DNA of 64,000 nt from Rhodoferax sp. (GTDB lineage: Bacteria > Pseudomonadota > Gammaproteobacteria > Burkholderiales > Burkholderiaceae_C). Position 1 is the first letter of the stretch; the number at the start of each line of letters is the position of its first letter. The translations under genes were made by a program, and so were the position numbers. Where the stretch lies: NCBI GenBank assembly GCA_024236015.1, contig JACKLK010000005.1:186001-250000 (forward strand), in the 5' to 3' direction. A model generated the notes under the pieces. That model made no database searches, had not been told where the DNA came from, and saw only the letters and a program-made list of their open reading frames with translations. Below, in pieces: positions 44,501-52,571 of the stretch.

Positions 44501-44896
44501 GCGGAACGCGGCGGCGTGCTCGGCGCGATGGAGACCGGTTACCAGCGTGGCCGCATCCAGGACGAGTCCATGCACTACGAGATGCTCAAGCACACCGGCG
44601 AGTTGCCCATCGTCGGGGTCAACACCTTCCGCAATCCGCACGGCGATGCGGTGCAGGACACGCTGGAACTGGCCCGTTCGACCGACGAGGAAAAGCAGAA
44701 GCAGCTGCGGCGGCTGGCCGATTTCCACCAGCGCCACGCCCAGGAGGCGCCTGCCATGCTCGAACGGCTGCAGCAGGCGGTGATCCACAACACCAATGTG
44801 TTCGAGGTGTTGATGGACGCGGTGCGGGTCTGCTCACTGGGGCAGATCACCGACGCCTTGTTCGCGGTGGGCGGACAGTACCGGCGCAACATGTGA
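41597..44896 (+). CDS. icmF: Fused isobutyryl-CoA mutase with G-protein chaperone
   Basis: 1099 residues in the IcmF order: an N-terminal B12-binding domain (ASLFDGHDAAINIMRR), a MeaI-type GTPase with Walker A GTGGAGKSS from about residue 210, and a C-terminal substrate-binding mutase barrel including YPYTAGTFAFKREGEDP. It interconverts isobutyryl-CoA and butyryl-CoA (some also isovaleryl and pivalyl) with adenosylcobalamin; the GTPase loads and repairs the cofactor. ATG 41597 was chosen because GGAG lies seven bases before it; an ATG at 41585 is possible. The gene stands alone behind its own promoter. Confidence 0.96.
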   Translation: MTDLSADHKALANYRPTHKVRFVTAASLFDGHDAAINIMRRILQGMGAEVIHLGHNRSVDDVVTAALQEDVQGIAISSYQGGHVEYFKYMVDLLRQRGGEHIQVFGGGGGVIVPPEIRELHDYGVARIFSPEDGQRMGLAGMIGEMVMRCDQDLSGYAPTTIDAIQGHGQEHWRALAQLITALEGDKADAGLLDTMRKAAEQATVPVLGITGTGGAGKSSLTDELIRRLRLDQDDTRRVAVISIDPSRRKSGGALLGDRIRMNAIGPWGRNGQQRVFMRSLASRDFGSEISACLPDVIVACKCAGFDLVIVETSGIGQGDAAIVPHVDVPLYVMTPEFGAASQLEKIDMLDFAEFVAINKFDRKGALDALRDVAKQVQRNREAFTTAPDQMPVFGTMAARFNDDGVTALYQALLPRLQALGLTVGESRLPTVAVRHSTNQSPVVPAARIRYLAEIADTVRGYKARAREQATLAREMQQLRAAGRMLQEANPTKERAYAAVNDLAAQREERLGKAERKLLAQWPEMVKAYGGDEYVVRIRDKEIRTALVTKSLSGTPVRKVSLPKYEDHGEILQWLMLDNVPGSYPYTAGTFAFKREGEDPTRMFAGEGDAFRTNRRFKLLSEGMPAKRLSTAFDSVTLYGNDPDPRPDIYGKVGNSGVSIATLDDMKVLYDGFDLCSPSTSVSMTINGPAPSILAMFMNTAIDQNIDKFTRENGREPTETETEKIREWVLENVRGTVQADILKEDQGQNTCIFSTEFSLKVMGDIAQYFVHNRVRNFYSVSISGYHIAEAGANPISQLAFTLSNGFTFVEAYLARGMHIDDFAPNLSFFFSNGMDPEYTVMGRVARRIWAVAMKEKYGANERSQKLKYHIQTSGRSLHAQEIQFNDIRTTLQALIAIYDNCNSLHTNAFDEAITTPTEDSVRRAMAIQLIINREWGLAKNENPGQGAFIIEELTELVEEAVLGEFERIAERGGVLGAMETGYQRGRIQDESMHYEMLKHTGELPIVGVNTFRNPHGDAVQDTLELARSTDEEKQKQLRRLADFHQRHAQEAPAMLERLQQAVIHNTNVFEVLMDAVRVCSLGQITDALFAVGGQYRRNM

Positions 44897-44907
44897 GCGG
44901 TGGCCTG

Positions 44908-44936
44908 CGCGGCAGCGCGGGCCCGGCAGTGCCGCG
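44908..44936. terminator. Hairpin between icmF and the convergent esterase gene
   Basis: CGCGGCA (44908-44914) pairs with TGCCGCG (44930-44936) across a 15-base GC-rich loop. It fills the 48-base convergent gap and lacks a T-run, so termination is only likely. Confidence 0.45.
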
Positions 44937-44944
44937 ACGGTGGT

Positions 44945-46102
44945 TCAGGCGGCTTTTGCGCCCGCACGGCGGCGCACCGCGGCGCCGATCACCAGCAGGC
45001 CGGCGAGCAGCATCGCGTATTCGGCTGGCTCCGGGATCGGTGCGGTTGCGGTCTGCACCGCCAGTGCGCCCAGCAGTTCATGGGCCCGGGCCGACGGATG
45101 CAGTTCGTCGGAGAACGCCGCCGTGTTGCAGCCCGAGGCGGTTGCGTCGAAGAAGAAATACTGGTTCGACAGGAAGCCGGGGCTGAGGCAGGCCGACGTG
45201 ACGTTGGTGATGCCGAAGTTCGCGCCACCCTGGTTGGCCGCGTCATCGAAGACTTCGTTGAACAAGCCGTAGAAGTCCATGGTCCGGATATCGAGGTCCA
45301 CGCCATGGAGTTGGTTGAAGCCGGCCTCGAAACTGCCGACCAGACTCGACAATGCGCTGTTGAAACTGATCGTGACGTCCGACGAGGCGGCGACGCGGTT
45401 CAGTGTCGTGGCTTCGGGGGTCAATCCCAGGTCGGGCAGGTTGGAGAGCAGGAAATGGCGCGCGCCGGCATTGGCCAGCAAGCCGAGCGCGCCGGCGACG
45501 TTCTGTGCAATCTGTGTCGCCTCGGCGGCGCGTGCCTGCACGCTGGCCGCATCCAGCGCGGAGTTGGCACTGCGGATGTCGCGCAGGTCGTTGGCGCCGG
45601 CCATGATCACGTACAAGGCATTTGGGTCCGCAGCCCGGGTCAGCTGCGGATTGGCGGTCAGGATCGTGGTCGCGTTGTCCCACGCAATCAATTGCCCGGC
45701 CAGTCCGGTCGTGGGGCCGGCCGAGCCGCCCAGTCCGGTGCGGGCTCCGCCGTACGCATAGTTCTTGCCACCCAGAGGACCGATCGGTATCACGTTCGTG
45801 CCGTCGTAGAACCGGTTGCTCGGGGAAGCGCTGGACGCAAAACCCAGACCACTGGCCAGGTATTCGGTCCATGCCGGCCCGTTGGAGAACCGGCCTGCCG
45901 CGCCCGGATAACTCGGAAATGGCGCCGGTCCGTACAAGGAGGTCAACGACAACACGTTGCCGGTGTCCGACAGGCTGTCGCCGAAGATCACGAGGTCGCT
46001 GTAGGTGGTGGCGGGCAACGCGACGGCGGCATGGGTGTTTGCGGCAAACAGTCCCATGCCGACGATCGATGCCAGCAGGCCTTGGCGAATGGTGTTGATC
46101 AT
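44945..46102 (-). CDS. Secreted GDSL/SGNH esterase with PEP-CTERM anchor
   Basis: 385 residues. A signal peptide (INTIRQGLLASIVGMGLFAA, cleavage near HAAVA) is followed by SGNH hydrolase blocks: FGDSLSDTGN with the nucleophile serine, GGKNYAYGGAR, MAGANDLRD and the SDELHPSARAHELL catalytic Asp/His. The C-terminus IPEPAEYAMLLAGLLV plus a membrane stretch and RRRAGAKAA is a PEP-CTERM sorting signal, recognised by an exosortase. It should be exported, processed and displayed or built into exopolysaccharide. AGGAG lies before ATG 46102. No exosortase is in the window. Confidence 0.93.
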   Translation of the reverse strand: MINTIRQGLLASIVGMGLFAANTHAAVALPATTYSDLVIFGDSLSDTGNVLSLTSLYGPAPFPSYPGAAGRFSNGPAWTEYLASGLGFASSASPSNRFYDGTNVIPIGPLGGKNYAYGGARTGLGGSAGPTTGLAGQLIAWDNATTILTANPQLTRAADPNALYVIMAGANDLRDIRSANSALDAASVQARAAEATQIAQNVAGALGLLANAGARHFLLSNLPDLGLTPEATTLNRVAASSDVTISFNSALSSLVGSFEAGFNQLHGVDLDIRTMDFYGLFNEVFDDAANQGGANFGITNVTSACLSPGFLSNQYFFFDATASGCNTAAFSDELHPSARAHELLGALAVQTATAPIPEPAEYAMLLAGLLVIGAAVRRRAGAKAA

Positions 46103-46124
46103 GGGCGGGTCTCCTGTGGGTGTG

Positions 46125-46204
46125 TGGATCGATCCAGGGGGAGCGAATCGATGCCGGTATCGCCAGATCATGGATCTGCGGCGCGATTCGATGCCATATC
46201 GCCA
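46125..46204. repeat. Palindrome and direct repeat upstream of the PEP-CTERM esterase
   Basis: TGGATCGATCCA (46125-46136) is a perfect 12-base palindrome. Two near-identical direct repeats follow, at 46143-46165 and 46183-46204; both read GCGA, A or T, TCGATGCC and end in TATCGCCA. All lie in the 202-base gap upstream of the esterase gene and look like regulator-binding sites. The rest of the gap shows nothing. Confidence 0.6.
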
Positions 46205-46304
46205 CGCGCGCCCGTTGCGGCGCCGGTGGTGGCCGCGAGTGTCACGGCTGTGTCCATCTTGCAGGCATGCTCGCCCGCAGTCTGTGCGGGATTACCCTGA
46301 TGGG

Positions 46305-47261
46305 TTATTCGGCTCGCCTGTCATCCATGGACGTGACCCGGACCTGTTCGACCAGCCGCGCCACGTCATCGGCCCGGCACAAGGTCGTTCCCGCATGCAG
46401 CAGCGCCGCCGAACCGGCCGCGACACCATGGCGGAAGGCCATGGGCAGATCCATGTCCTGCGCCAGCGCCCAGACCATGGCCGCCAGGAAGCTGTCGCCG
46501 GCGCCGGTCGTGCTCTTGACGTCCACCTGCAAGGCGTCGGCGCGCCAGGCGCCCTCGGCACTGAACAGCATCGCGCCGCGCTCGCCCAGGCTCAGCGCCA
46601 CCCGTTCGGCGCGCCCGTCCCGGATCAGCGATTCGGCGGCGGCACGCCATTGCGATGCATCGTCGGGATGCGCGCCGGTCAGGTCCGACAACTCGCGCAG
46701 GCTGGGCTTGATCAGGAACACACCGGCGGCCAGCGCGGCTTCGAGCGGTGCGCCGGAACTGTCGAGCACCACGCGGCTGCCGCGCGCACGCGCCAACCGG
46801 GCCAGTTGCGCATAACTGTCGACCGCCAGGCCAGGCGGCAGGCTGCCGCTGAGCACCACGTAGCGCGGAGCCGGTTCGAGGGCCGCCAGGAAGTCCACGC
46901 AGGCCTGCCATTCCGCATCGCTGAGGTCAGGGCCGGGCAAGACGAACCGGTATTCGCGTCCGCTGCTGTTCTCGAGCACCGAGAAACTCTCGCGCGTCTC
47001 GTCGGCGATCGTCAGCCGGTGGCTGGGCACCCGCTCGGCATCGACGAGTTTCTGCAGCCGGTCCCCGACCACGCCACCGGCGAGATACAAGGCCAGGCAG
47101 TCGCCGCCCAGGCGCTGCACGACCCGCGCCACGTTGATGCCGCCGCCGCCCGGAAACCGCTCCGCATGGGTGCAGCGCAGTTTGTGGCTGGGCAACAATT
47201 GCTCGCAGGATGTGGCCACGTCGAGTGCGGGATTGAGCGTGATCGTCAGGATGTCGGTCAT
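46305..47261 (-). CDS. pfkB: 6-phosphofructokinase, PfkB (Pfk-2) type
   Basis: 318 residues. LTITLNPALDVATSCEQL, FPGGGGINVARVVQRLGG and the C-terminal DVKSTTGAGDSFLAAM with the catalytic aspartate are ribokinase-family motifs, and the whole length follows Escherichia coli Pfk-2 closely (LRCTHAERFPGGGGINVARV, EYRFVLPGP, VVLSGSLPPG). 1-phosphofructokinase is less likely. The frame is open upstream of ATG 47261 but without homology. It is divergent from the hydrolase gene. Confidence 0.9.
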   Translation of the reverse strand: MTDILTITLNPALDVATSCEQLLPSHKLRCTHAERFPGGGGINVARVVQRLGGDCLALYLAGGVVGDRLQKLVDAERVPSHRLTIADETRESFSVLENSSGREYRFVLPGPDLSDAEWQACVDFLAALEPAPRYVVLSGSLPPGLAVDSYAQLARLARARGSRVVLDSSGAPLEAALAAGVFLIKPSLRELSDLTGAHPDDASQWRAAAESLIRDGRAERVALSLGERGAMLFSAEGAWRADALQVDVKSTTGAGDSFLAAMVWALAQDMDLPMAFRHGVAAGSAALLHAGTTLCRADDVARLVEQVRVTSMDDRRAE

Positions 47262-47383
47262 GCCCTCACTGTAGACCACGGTTGCGGCCGCGCGGCGAGA
47301 ATGCCGGCAGCGATGGCGCGGGTCTGCGCGGTGCCGGCGTGGCGCCACCCCGCTGCCGGACCCGCGAGAAAGGACGACACGAC

Positions 47384-48133
47384 ATGGCGGATTTCCTGTT
47401 GGTGCATGGCGCATGGCATGGCGCCTGGTGCTGGCGCGACGTGACCACGGCGCTGGTGCGCGCCGGCCATCGCGCCCACGCGGTCACGCTGACCGGCCTG
47501 GGCGAGCGCGCGCACCTGCTGCATGCCGGCATCGACCTGCAGACCCATGTGCAGGATGTGGTCGCGGCCATCGAGGCCGAGGAAATGCAGCAGGTCGTGC
47601 TGGTCGGCCACAGTTATGCCGGCATGCTGGTGACGGCGGTGACCGACCGCATGCCCGGGCGCATCGGCCATCTGGTCTATCTGGACGCGGTGGTGCCCAA
47701 GCCGGGCGAGTCGTGGAGCAGCACCCATGCGGCGGCCACGCGCAAGGCACGGCTGGAAGCGGCGCAGGGCTCCGCGTTGTTCGCGTTCCCGCCGCCCGAC
47801 CCGGGCGTGTTCGGTCTCGATGGTGCCAGCCATGCCTGGGTGCGACGGCGCCAGACACCGCATCCCGGCCACACCTACGAGATGCCGCTGGATTTCGACG
47901 TGCAACGCGTGGCCGCGGTGCCGCGCACCTTCATCGACTGCACCACGCCGGCGCTGGCCACGATCGACGCGATCCGCACGCGGGTACGCACCCCCACGTT
48001 CTGGGACGGGGCCTGGTCCTCGGGCGGCGGCGCGCGCCTGGTCGTGATGCCCACCGGGCACGACCCGATGATCAGCGAACCGCAGGCCTTGACGCAGCAC
48101 CTGCTGGCCTGCGCGGGCGCGCAGGGGCGTTGA
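47384..48133 (+). CDS. Alpha/beta-fold hydrolase
   Basis: 249 residues. The oxyanion-hole motif is LVHGAWHGAWCWRD, the nucleophile elbow VLVGHSYAGM, and the catalytic histidine lies in VMPTGHDPMISEP. The pattern matches the SABP2/methylesterase-like group of esterases. AAAGGA is ten bases before ATG 47384. No substrate can be inferred. The 209-base gap after it holds no gene. Confidence 0.87.
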   Translation: MADFLLVHGAWHGAWCWRDVTTALVRAGHRAHAVTLTGLGERAHLLHAGIDLQTHVQDVVAAIEAEEMQQVVLVGHSYAGMLVTAVTDRMPGRIGHLVYLDAVVPKPGESWSSTHAAATRKARLEAAQGSALFAFPPPDPGVFGLDGASHAWVRRRQTPHPGHTYEMPLDFDVQRVAAVPRTFIDCTTPALATIDAIRTRVRTPTFWDGAWSSGGGARLVVMPTGHDPMISEPQALTQHLLACAGAQGR

Positions 48134-48342
48134 ATCGCCGTCGTCGGCCGAGGCCTGCCTGGCGTGCAGGTCCGCCGCGAGACGGGGCAACCGGGGCGCC
48201 GATGAACTTCGGTTACGCTAGGCACCCGGACGCCTGCGGCCAGCGACACGCGAAGCGCAGGCGACCGGCATCGATGCAGGAACGTCCCTGGTGCCACGCC
48301 CCCTGGCGCCGGCCTGCCGTACACGATTGACAGGAGACATGC

Positions 48343-49110
48343 ATGAACGATTTATTTTCCCTGCACGGCCGCACCGCCCTGGTGACGGGTGGCTCGCGTG
48401 GCATCGGCCGCATGATCGCCGAAGGATTCCTGGCCCAGGGGGCGCGCGTCTACATCTCGTCGCGCAAGGCCGATGCCTGCGACAAGGCGGCCGCCGAGAT
48501 GTGCAAGATCGGCCCCTGTGTCTCGCTGCCGGCCGACGTGTCCAGCGTCGAGGCGGCCACGGCCATGGCGGCGGCCTTTGCCGAACGCGAGGACCGGCTT
48601 GACATCCTGGTCAACAACGCCGGCGCCGCCTGGGGCGCCGAGTTCGACACCTTCCCCGAGAGCGGCTGGGACAAGGTGGTCAACCTGAACCTCAAGGCCC
48701 CGTTCTTCCTGACGCAAGCCCTGGCCACCCAGTTGCGCACCGCGGCCAAGGTGCGTCCGGCCAAGGTCATCAACATCGCGTCCATCGACGGGGTGTCGGT
48801 CAACCCGCTGGAAACCTACTCCTATGCCGCCAGCAAGGCCGGGCTGATCCACCTGACACGGCGCATGGCGCTGCGCCTGATCCAGGACAACATCGTCGTG
48901 ACCGCGATCGCGCCGGGCGCGTTCGCCTCCGACATGAACAAGGATGCACGCGACCATGCCGATGCGGTATCGGCCCATGTTCCGGCCGGGCGCATCGGCA
49001 GCGCCGAAGACATGGCGGGCGCCGCGATCTATCTGGCGTCGCGCGCCGGCGACTACGTGGTCGGATCGACACTGGTGGTCGACGGCGGCGTGACGCACGC
49101 GCGCGGCTGA
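48343..49110 (+). CDS. Short-chain dehydrogenase/reductase
   Basis: 255 residues, classical SDR. TGGSRGIGRMIAEGF binds NAD(P), NNAG is present, and NIASIDGVSV...YSYAASKAGL gives the Ser, Tyr and Lys of the active site. AGGAG lies six bases before the ATG. The substrate is unknown; the sequence is FabG-like but isolated from fatty acid genes. A hairpin follows its stop. Confidence 0.9.
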   Translation: MNDLFSLHGRTALVTGGSRGIGRMIAEGFLAQGARVYISSRKADACDKAAAEMCKIGPCVSLPADVSSVEAATAMAAAFAEREDRLDILVNNAGAAWGAEFDTFPESGWDKVVNLNLKAPFFLTQALATQLRTAAKVRPAKVINIASIDGVSVNPLETYSYAASKAGLIHLTRRMALRLIQDNIVVTAIAPGAFASDMNKDARDHADAVSAHVPAGRIGSAEDMAGAAIYLASRAGDYVVGSTLVVDGGVTHARG

Positions 49111-49120
49111 GGCGCGCGCT

Positions 49121-49139
49121 CGGGCGGCACGCCCGCCCG
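49121..49139 (+). terminator. Hairpin after the short-chain dehydrogenase gene
   Basis: CGGGCGG and CCGCCCG form a perfect seven-pair stem with a five-base loop ten bases after the stop codon. There is no T-run. Confidence 0.55.
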
Positions 49140-49283
49140 TGTCTCGCCGATCACCGCGGCTGGTGGACGCGTGCCGGACGCGGATCCGCATGGCACTGCA
49201 GGCAGCCGGGTCTCTGGAGCTTTGCGTCGATCCGGCGTATCGTCGGCTTGCCCGGTGGCCCTTGGTATCGAGGAGACCTAGAC

Positions 49284-50381
49284 ATGGCGGCGCTGCTCGA
49301 CGAGATCGCATGGGAAGGCGAACCCCTGGTGCCGGCCAGGGCCGACCCCGCATGGGAGGCGGAGATCAAGCGCCGTGGCGGTCAGGTCTCCGAGGTCGAC
49401 CGGCGCATCGGTTGCAGTCCCTGGTTGCGTGAGGCATTGCTGAGCCTGACGGTGTATCGGCCTGTTGCGATGCCGCTGCGCCTGTTCCATATCGGCGCCA
49501 TGGTCACGGCGCAGGAGAACGCCTGCCGGTATTGCTACGGCGCCAACCGGGCCTACATGAAGATTCTCGGTTACCCCGAGGACTTCATCCACCGCATCGA
49601 ACGTGACCTGCACATGGCCGAACTCGACGCGAAGGAGCAGGCCTTCATCGCGTTCTGCCGCAGCCTGGCCCGGTCGCGGCCGCGGCCCGCGCGTTCGACC
49701 GTCGATCGCCTGGTGGCGCTCGGCTTTTCGCGGCCGGCCGTTTGCGAGATGGCGTTCGCGATCGCGCTCGGTTGCGGCTACAACCGTGTCAGCACGTTTC
49801 TCGCCTGTCCGCCCGAGCGCGGCTTCGAGCGCCTGGCCAACGGTCCGATCGGACGCATCATCGGCCTGGCCGCACCGCTGCTGCAGCGGCTGAAGCGGCC
49901 GGGCGCGGCGCCCGCGGCAGACGCGCCCCTGGACGTGGCCACGCTCGAGCGAAGTCGCTTCTCCGGCGTGCTGGTGCCTCTGGCGGGGTTGCCCGCGGCC
50001 CGGATCATGCGCGACGCGCTCGACGGGGTTTTTGCGTCCACCGTGCTGGGCCCAGCCACCAAGGCGCTGATGTTTGCCGTCGTGGCGCGCACGCTGGAAT
50101 GCGGGTTGTGCGAAACCCAGGCGCGCAGCCTGCTGGCTGGCAGCAAGCTGTCCGGTGCCGACGCCGATGCCGCGCTGGACAACCTGCATTCGGACCTGCT
50201 GCCCCGGGGCGAGGTGGTGCTGTTGTCCTGGTCCCGCTCGACCGTGCATTACGACACCGCCGCGATCCAGCGCGAGACCCGGGAACTGCGCGCGTCACTC
50301 GGAGAAGATCAACTGGTCGAGGCGATCGGCGTCGCGGCATTGGCCAATGCCACGGTGCGGCTGGCCATGTTGCACGCATGA
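49284..50381 (+). CDS. Tandem AhpD-like (carboxymuconolactone decarboxylase family) protein
   Basis: 365 residues with two AhpD-like halves. The first holds ENACRYCYGANRAYM (about residues 76-90), the second TLECGLCETQARSLL (about residues 270-284); both keep the CXXC redox pair but lack the histidine that follows it in AhpD. GAGGAGA is well placed before ATG 49284. Its stop overlaps the adenylate cyclase ATG by four bases, so the two proteins are made together; a redox input to the cyclase is a hypothesis. Confidence 0.8.
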   Translation: MAALLDEIAWEGEPLVPARADPAWEAEIKRRGGQVSEVDRRIGCSPWLREALLSLTVYRPVAMPLRLFHIGAMVTAQENACRYCYGANRAYMKILGYPEDFIHRIERDLHMAELDAKEQAFIAFCRSLARSRPRPARSTVDRLVALGFSRPAVCEMAFAIALGCGYNRVSTFLACPPERGFERLANGPIGRIIGLAAPLLQRLKRPGAAPAADAPLDVATLERSRFSGVLVPLAGLPAARIMRDALDGVFASTVLGPATKALMFAVVARTLECGLCETQARSLLAGSKLSGADADAALDNLHSDLLPRGEVVLLSWSRSTVHYDTAAIQRETRELRASLGEDQLVEAIGVAALANATVRLAMLHA

Positions 50382-51196
50382 CGCCCTGGTTCTGGGGCAT
50401 TCTGGCGGCGTTGTCGGCCGGCGGCTTTGCGCTTGCGTGGTGGTGGTGCCGGCGCCAGGTGGCGCAACTCGAACGGCTGCTGGCCAGCGGCGATGAACGG
50501 CTCGAGCGCCTGCAGCGCGCCTTCGAGCGGTTCGCGCCGCCCGACGTGGTCGAACGCCTGACCGACGGCCCGGGCGACATCGCGCCACAGCGCCGGCACG
50601 TGACGATGCTGTTTGCCGACCTGCGCGGTTTCACCGCCTTGTGCGACCGGCTCGATCCGGCCTTGACCGTGACCGTGCTGAACGACTATTTCCAGGCCAT
50701 GAACCAGGCCGTGGTGCGCCACCATGGCCACATCAACGAACTGGTCGGCGACGGGCTGCTGGCGTTGTTCGGCGCGCTGGAGCCCAACCGCTGGCAGTGC
50801 CGCGACGCGGCGCTGGCGGCGCTGGACATGCGCGCGGCACTCGCACGTTACAACGACACGTTGCGCGCCAGGGGCTTGCCCGACCTGCGTTTCGGCATCG
50901 GCATCCACAGCGGCGAGGTCGTGGCCGGGGTGATCGGGACCGGCGGCCTGTCCAAGTTCAGCGTCACCGGCGATCCGATCAACGTCGCCTCGCGGGTCGA
51001 GGGCCTGACCCGCGCGTTCGACGTCGACCTGCTGATCACCGAGGCGGTGCGCGAGAGCCTGGACGCGCAATTCGTGATGCGTGCCATGCCACCTGCCCGT
51101 GTCAAGGGCAAGGTCGAACCGATTCGGACCTGGTGGGTCGAGGGTCTGGCGGTCGACCGCGCGGCCGCACCGGTCAATCGAGCATCCGCACCTTGA
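50378..51196 (+). CDS. Class III adenylate/guanylate cyclase with N-terminal membrane anchor
   Basis: 272 residues. One membrane helix (residues 4-23) and a short coiled linker lead to a class III cyclase domain. Metal-binding aspartates are Asp81 in FADLRGFT and Asp125 in LVGDGLLALFG; Lys193 and Asp199 in LSKFSVTGDPIN occupy the base-recognition positions expected for ATP, so cAMP is the likely product. No HAMP or other sensor is fused; the coupled AhpD-like protein may be the sensor. The 3' end overlaps convergent dbpA by 23 bases. Confidence 0.88.
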   Translation: MTPWFWGILAALSAGGFALAWWWCRRQVAQLERLLASGDERLERLQRAFERFAPPDVVERLTDGPGDIAPQRRHVTMLFADLRGFTALCDRLDPALTVTVLNDYFQAMNQAVVRHHGHINELVGDGLLALFGALEPNRWQCRDAALAALDMRAALARYNDTLRARGLPDLRFGIGIHSGEVVAGVIGTGGLSKFSVTGDPINVASRVEGLTRAFDVDLLITEAVRESLDAQFVMRAMPPARVKGKVEPIRTWWVEGLAVDRAAAPVNRASAP

Positions 51197-52571
51197 CGCT
51201 CTTGCCCTTGACCTTGCCTGCGTTGAGCCGGCGCATCGCCTCCTTGGCGATGTCGCGCTGCATCGCGATGAAGGTCGTGAACTCGGTCACCGTGATCTTG
51301 CCGACCTGCTCGCGGCTGTAGCCCCCGTCCGGGCCGGTCAGCGCGCCCAGCACGTCGCCGGGGCGGATCTTTTCCTTGCGCCCGCCGAGCAGCTGCAGCG
51401 TCACCATGGGCGGCAGCAGCGGGCCCTGGCCGGTGGGGGTGAGTTCGTCGGCCGTGTGCCAGACCGTTTCCATCTTCTGGTACTGCTCGATCTTGCCGAC
51501 CGAGCCCATCTCGTCCATGCTGGCCAGGCTCAGCGCCAGGCCGGTCGCACCGGCGCGGCCGGTGCGGCCGATGCGGTGCACATGGACCTCGGGGTCGGGC
51601 GTGATGCTGACGTTGATCACCGCCTCGAGCTGGTCGATGTCCAGCCCGCGCGAGGCCACGTCGGTGGCCACCAGCACCGAGCAGCTGCGGTTCGCGAACT
51701 GCGCCAGCACCTGGTCGCGCTCGCGTTGCTCGAGTTCGCCGTACAGCGCCAGCGCGCTGAAGCCCTGCTGCTGCAGGTAGTCGACCAGCTCGCGGCACTG
51801 CTGTTTGGTATTGCAGAACGCCAGCGTGCTGACCGGGCGGAAATGGTTCAGCAGCAGGGCCACCGTCGGGTAGCGGCTGGCGCGGGTCACCTCGTAGAAG
51901 CGTTGTTCGATCGCCGGTCCCGCCTGCGCGCTTCTGACCTCGATGCGTTGCGGCTCGCGCATGAACTGCCGGGCCAGTTTCTCGATGCCTTCCGGATACG
52001 TGGCCGAGAACAGCAGGGTCTGGCGCGTGGCCGGGCACTGGCGCGCGACGGTGGCAATGTCGTCGAAGAACCCCATGTCCAGCATGCGGTCGGCCTCGTC
52101 GAGCACCAGCGTGTTCAGGGCCTCTAGCGTCAGGTACTGGCGCTCGAGGTGGTCCATGACCCGGCCCGGCGTGCCGACGACGATGTGCGCGCCGTGTTCC
52201 AGCGACGCGCGCTGGCCGCGCAGCGCCACGCCGCCGCACAGCGTGACCACCTTGATGTTCTCCTCGGCACGCGCCAGCCGGCGGATCTCGACCGTGACCT
52301 GATCGGCCAGCTCGCGCGTCGGGCACAACACCAGCGCCTGCACCGCGAAGCGGCGCGGGTTCAGGTTGGTGAGCAGGGCCAGCGCAAAGGCCGCGGTCTT
52401 GCCGCTGCCGGTCTGGGCCTGGGCGATCAGGTCCTTGCCGGCCAGCGCCGGCGGCAGGCTGGCGGCCTGGATCGGGGTCATCGCCTGGTAACCCAGGCTG
52501 CGCAGGTTCTCCAGCGTGCCGGGCTTGAGCGGCAGGCCGTCGAAGCCTGCCGGGCTGTCGCCTTGCGTCAC
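51174..52571 (-). CDS. dbpA: ATP-dependent RNA helicase DbpA
   Basis: 465 residues. DEAD-box motifs are complete: AQTGSGKT, PTRELADQ, VLDEADRML, SATYPEG, ATDVASRGLDI and HRIGRTGRAG. The C-terminal domain, with FTTFIAMQRDIAKEAMRRLNAGKVKGKSVKV, is the DbpA RNA-recognition fold that binds hairpin 92 of 23S rRNA during large-subunit assembly. The start is GTG 52571, overlapping the TGA of the aldehyde dehydrogenase gene (GTGA), so it is coupled to it. Confidence 0.93.
   Translation of the reverse strand: MTQGDSPAGFDGLPLKPGTLENLRSLGYQAMTPIQAASLPPALAGKDLIAQAQTGSGKTAAFALALLTNLNPRRFAVQALVLCPTRELADQVTVEIRRLARAEENIKVVTLCGGVALRGQRASLEHGAHIVVGTPGRVMDHLERQYLTLEALNTLVLDEADRMLDMGFFDDIATVARQCPATRQTLLFSATYPEGIEKLARQFMREPQRIEVRSAQAGPAIEQRFYEVTRASRYPTVALLLNHFRPVSTLAFCNTKQQCRELVDYLQQQGFSALALYGELEQRERDQVLAQFANRSCSVLVATDVASRGLDIDQLEAVINVSITPDPEVHVHRIGRTGRAGATGLALSLASMDEMGSVGKIEQYQKMETVWHTADELTPTGQGPLLPPMVTLQLLGGRKEKIRPGDVLGALTGPDGGYSREQVGKITVTEFTTFIAMQRDIAKEAMRRLNAGKVKGKSVKVRMLD

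Noticed and set aside
46140..46172. Sigma-54 promoter for the PEP-CTERM esterase
   Set aside because: A GG and a GC are present on the minus strand but their spacing is eight rather than ten bases.
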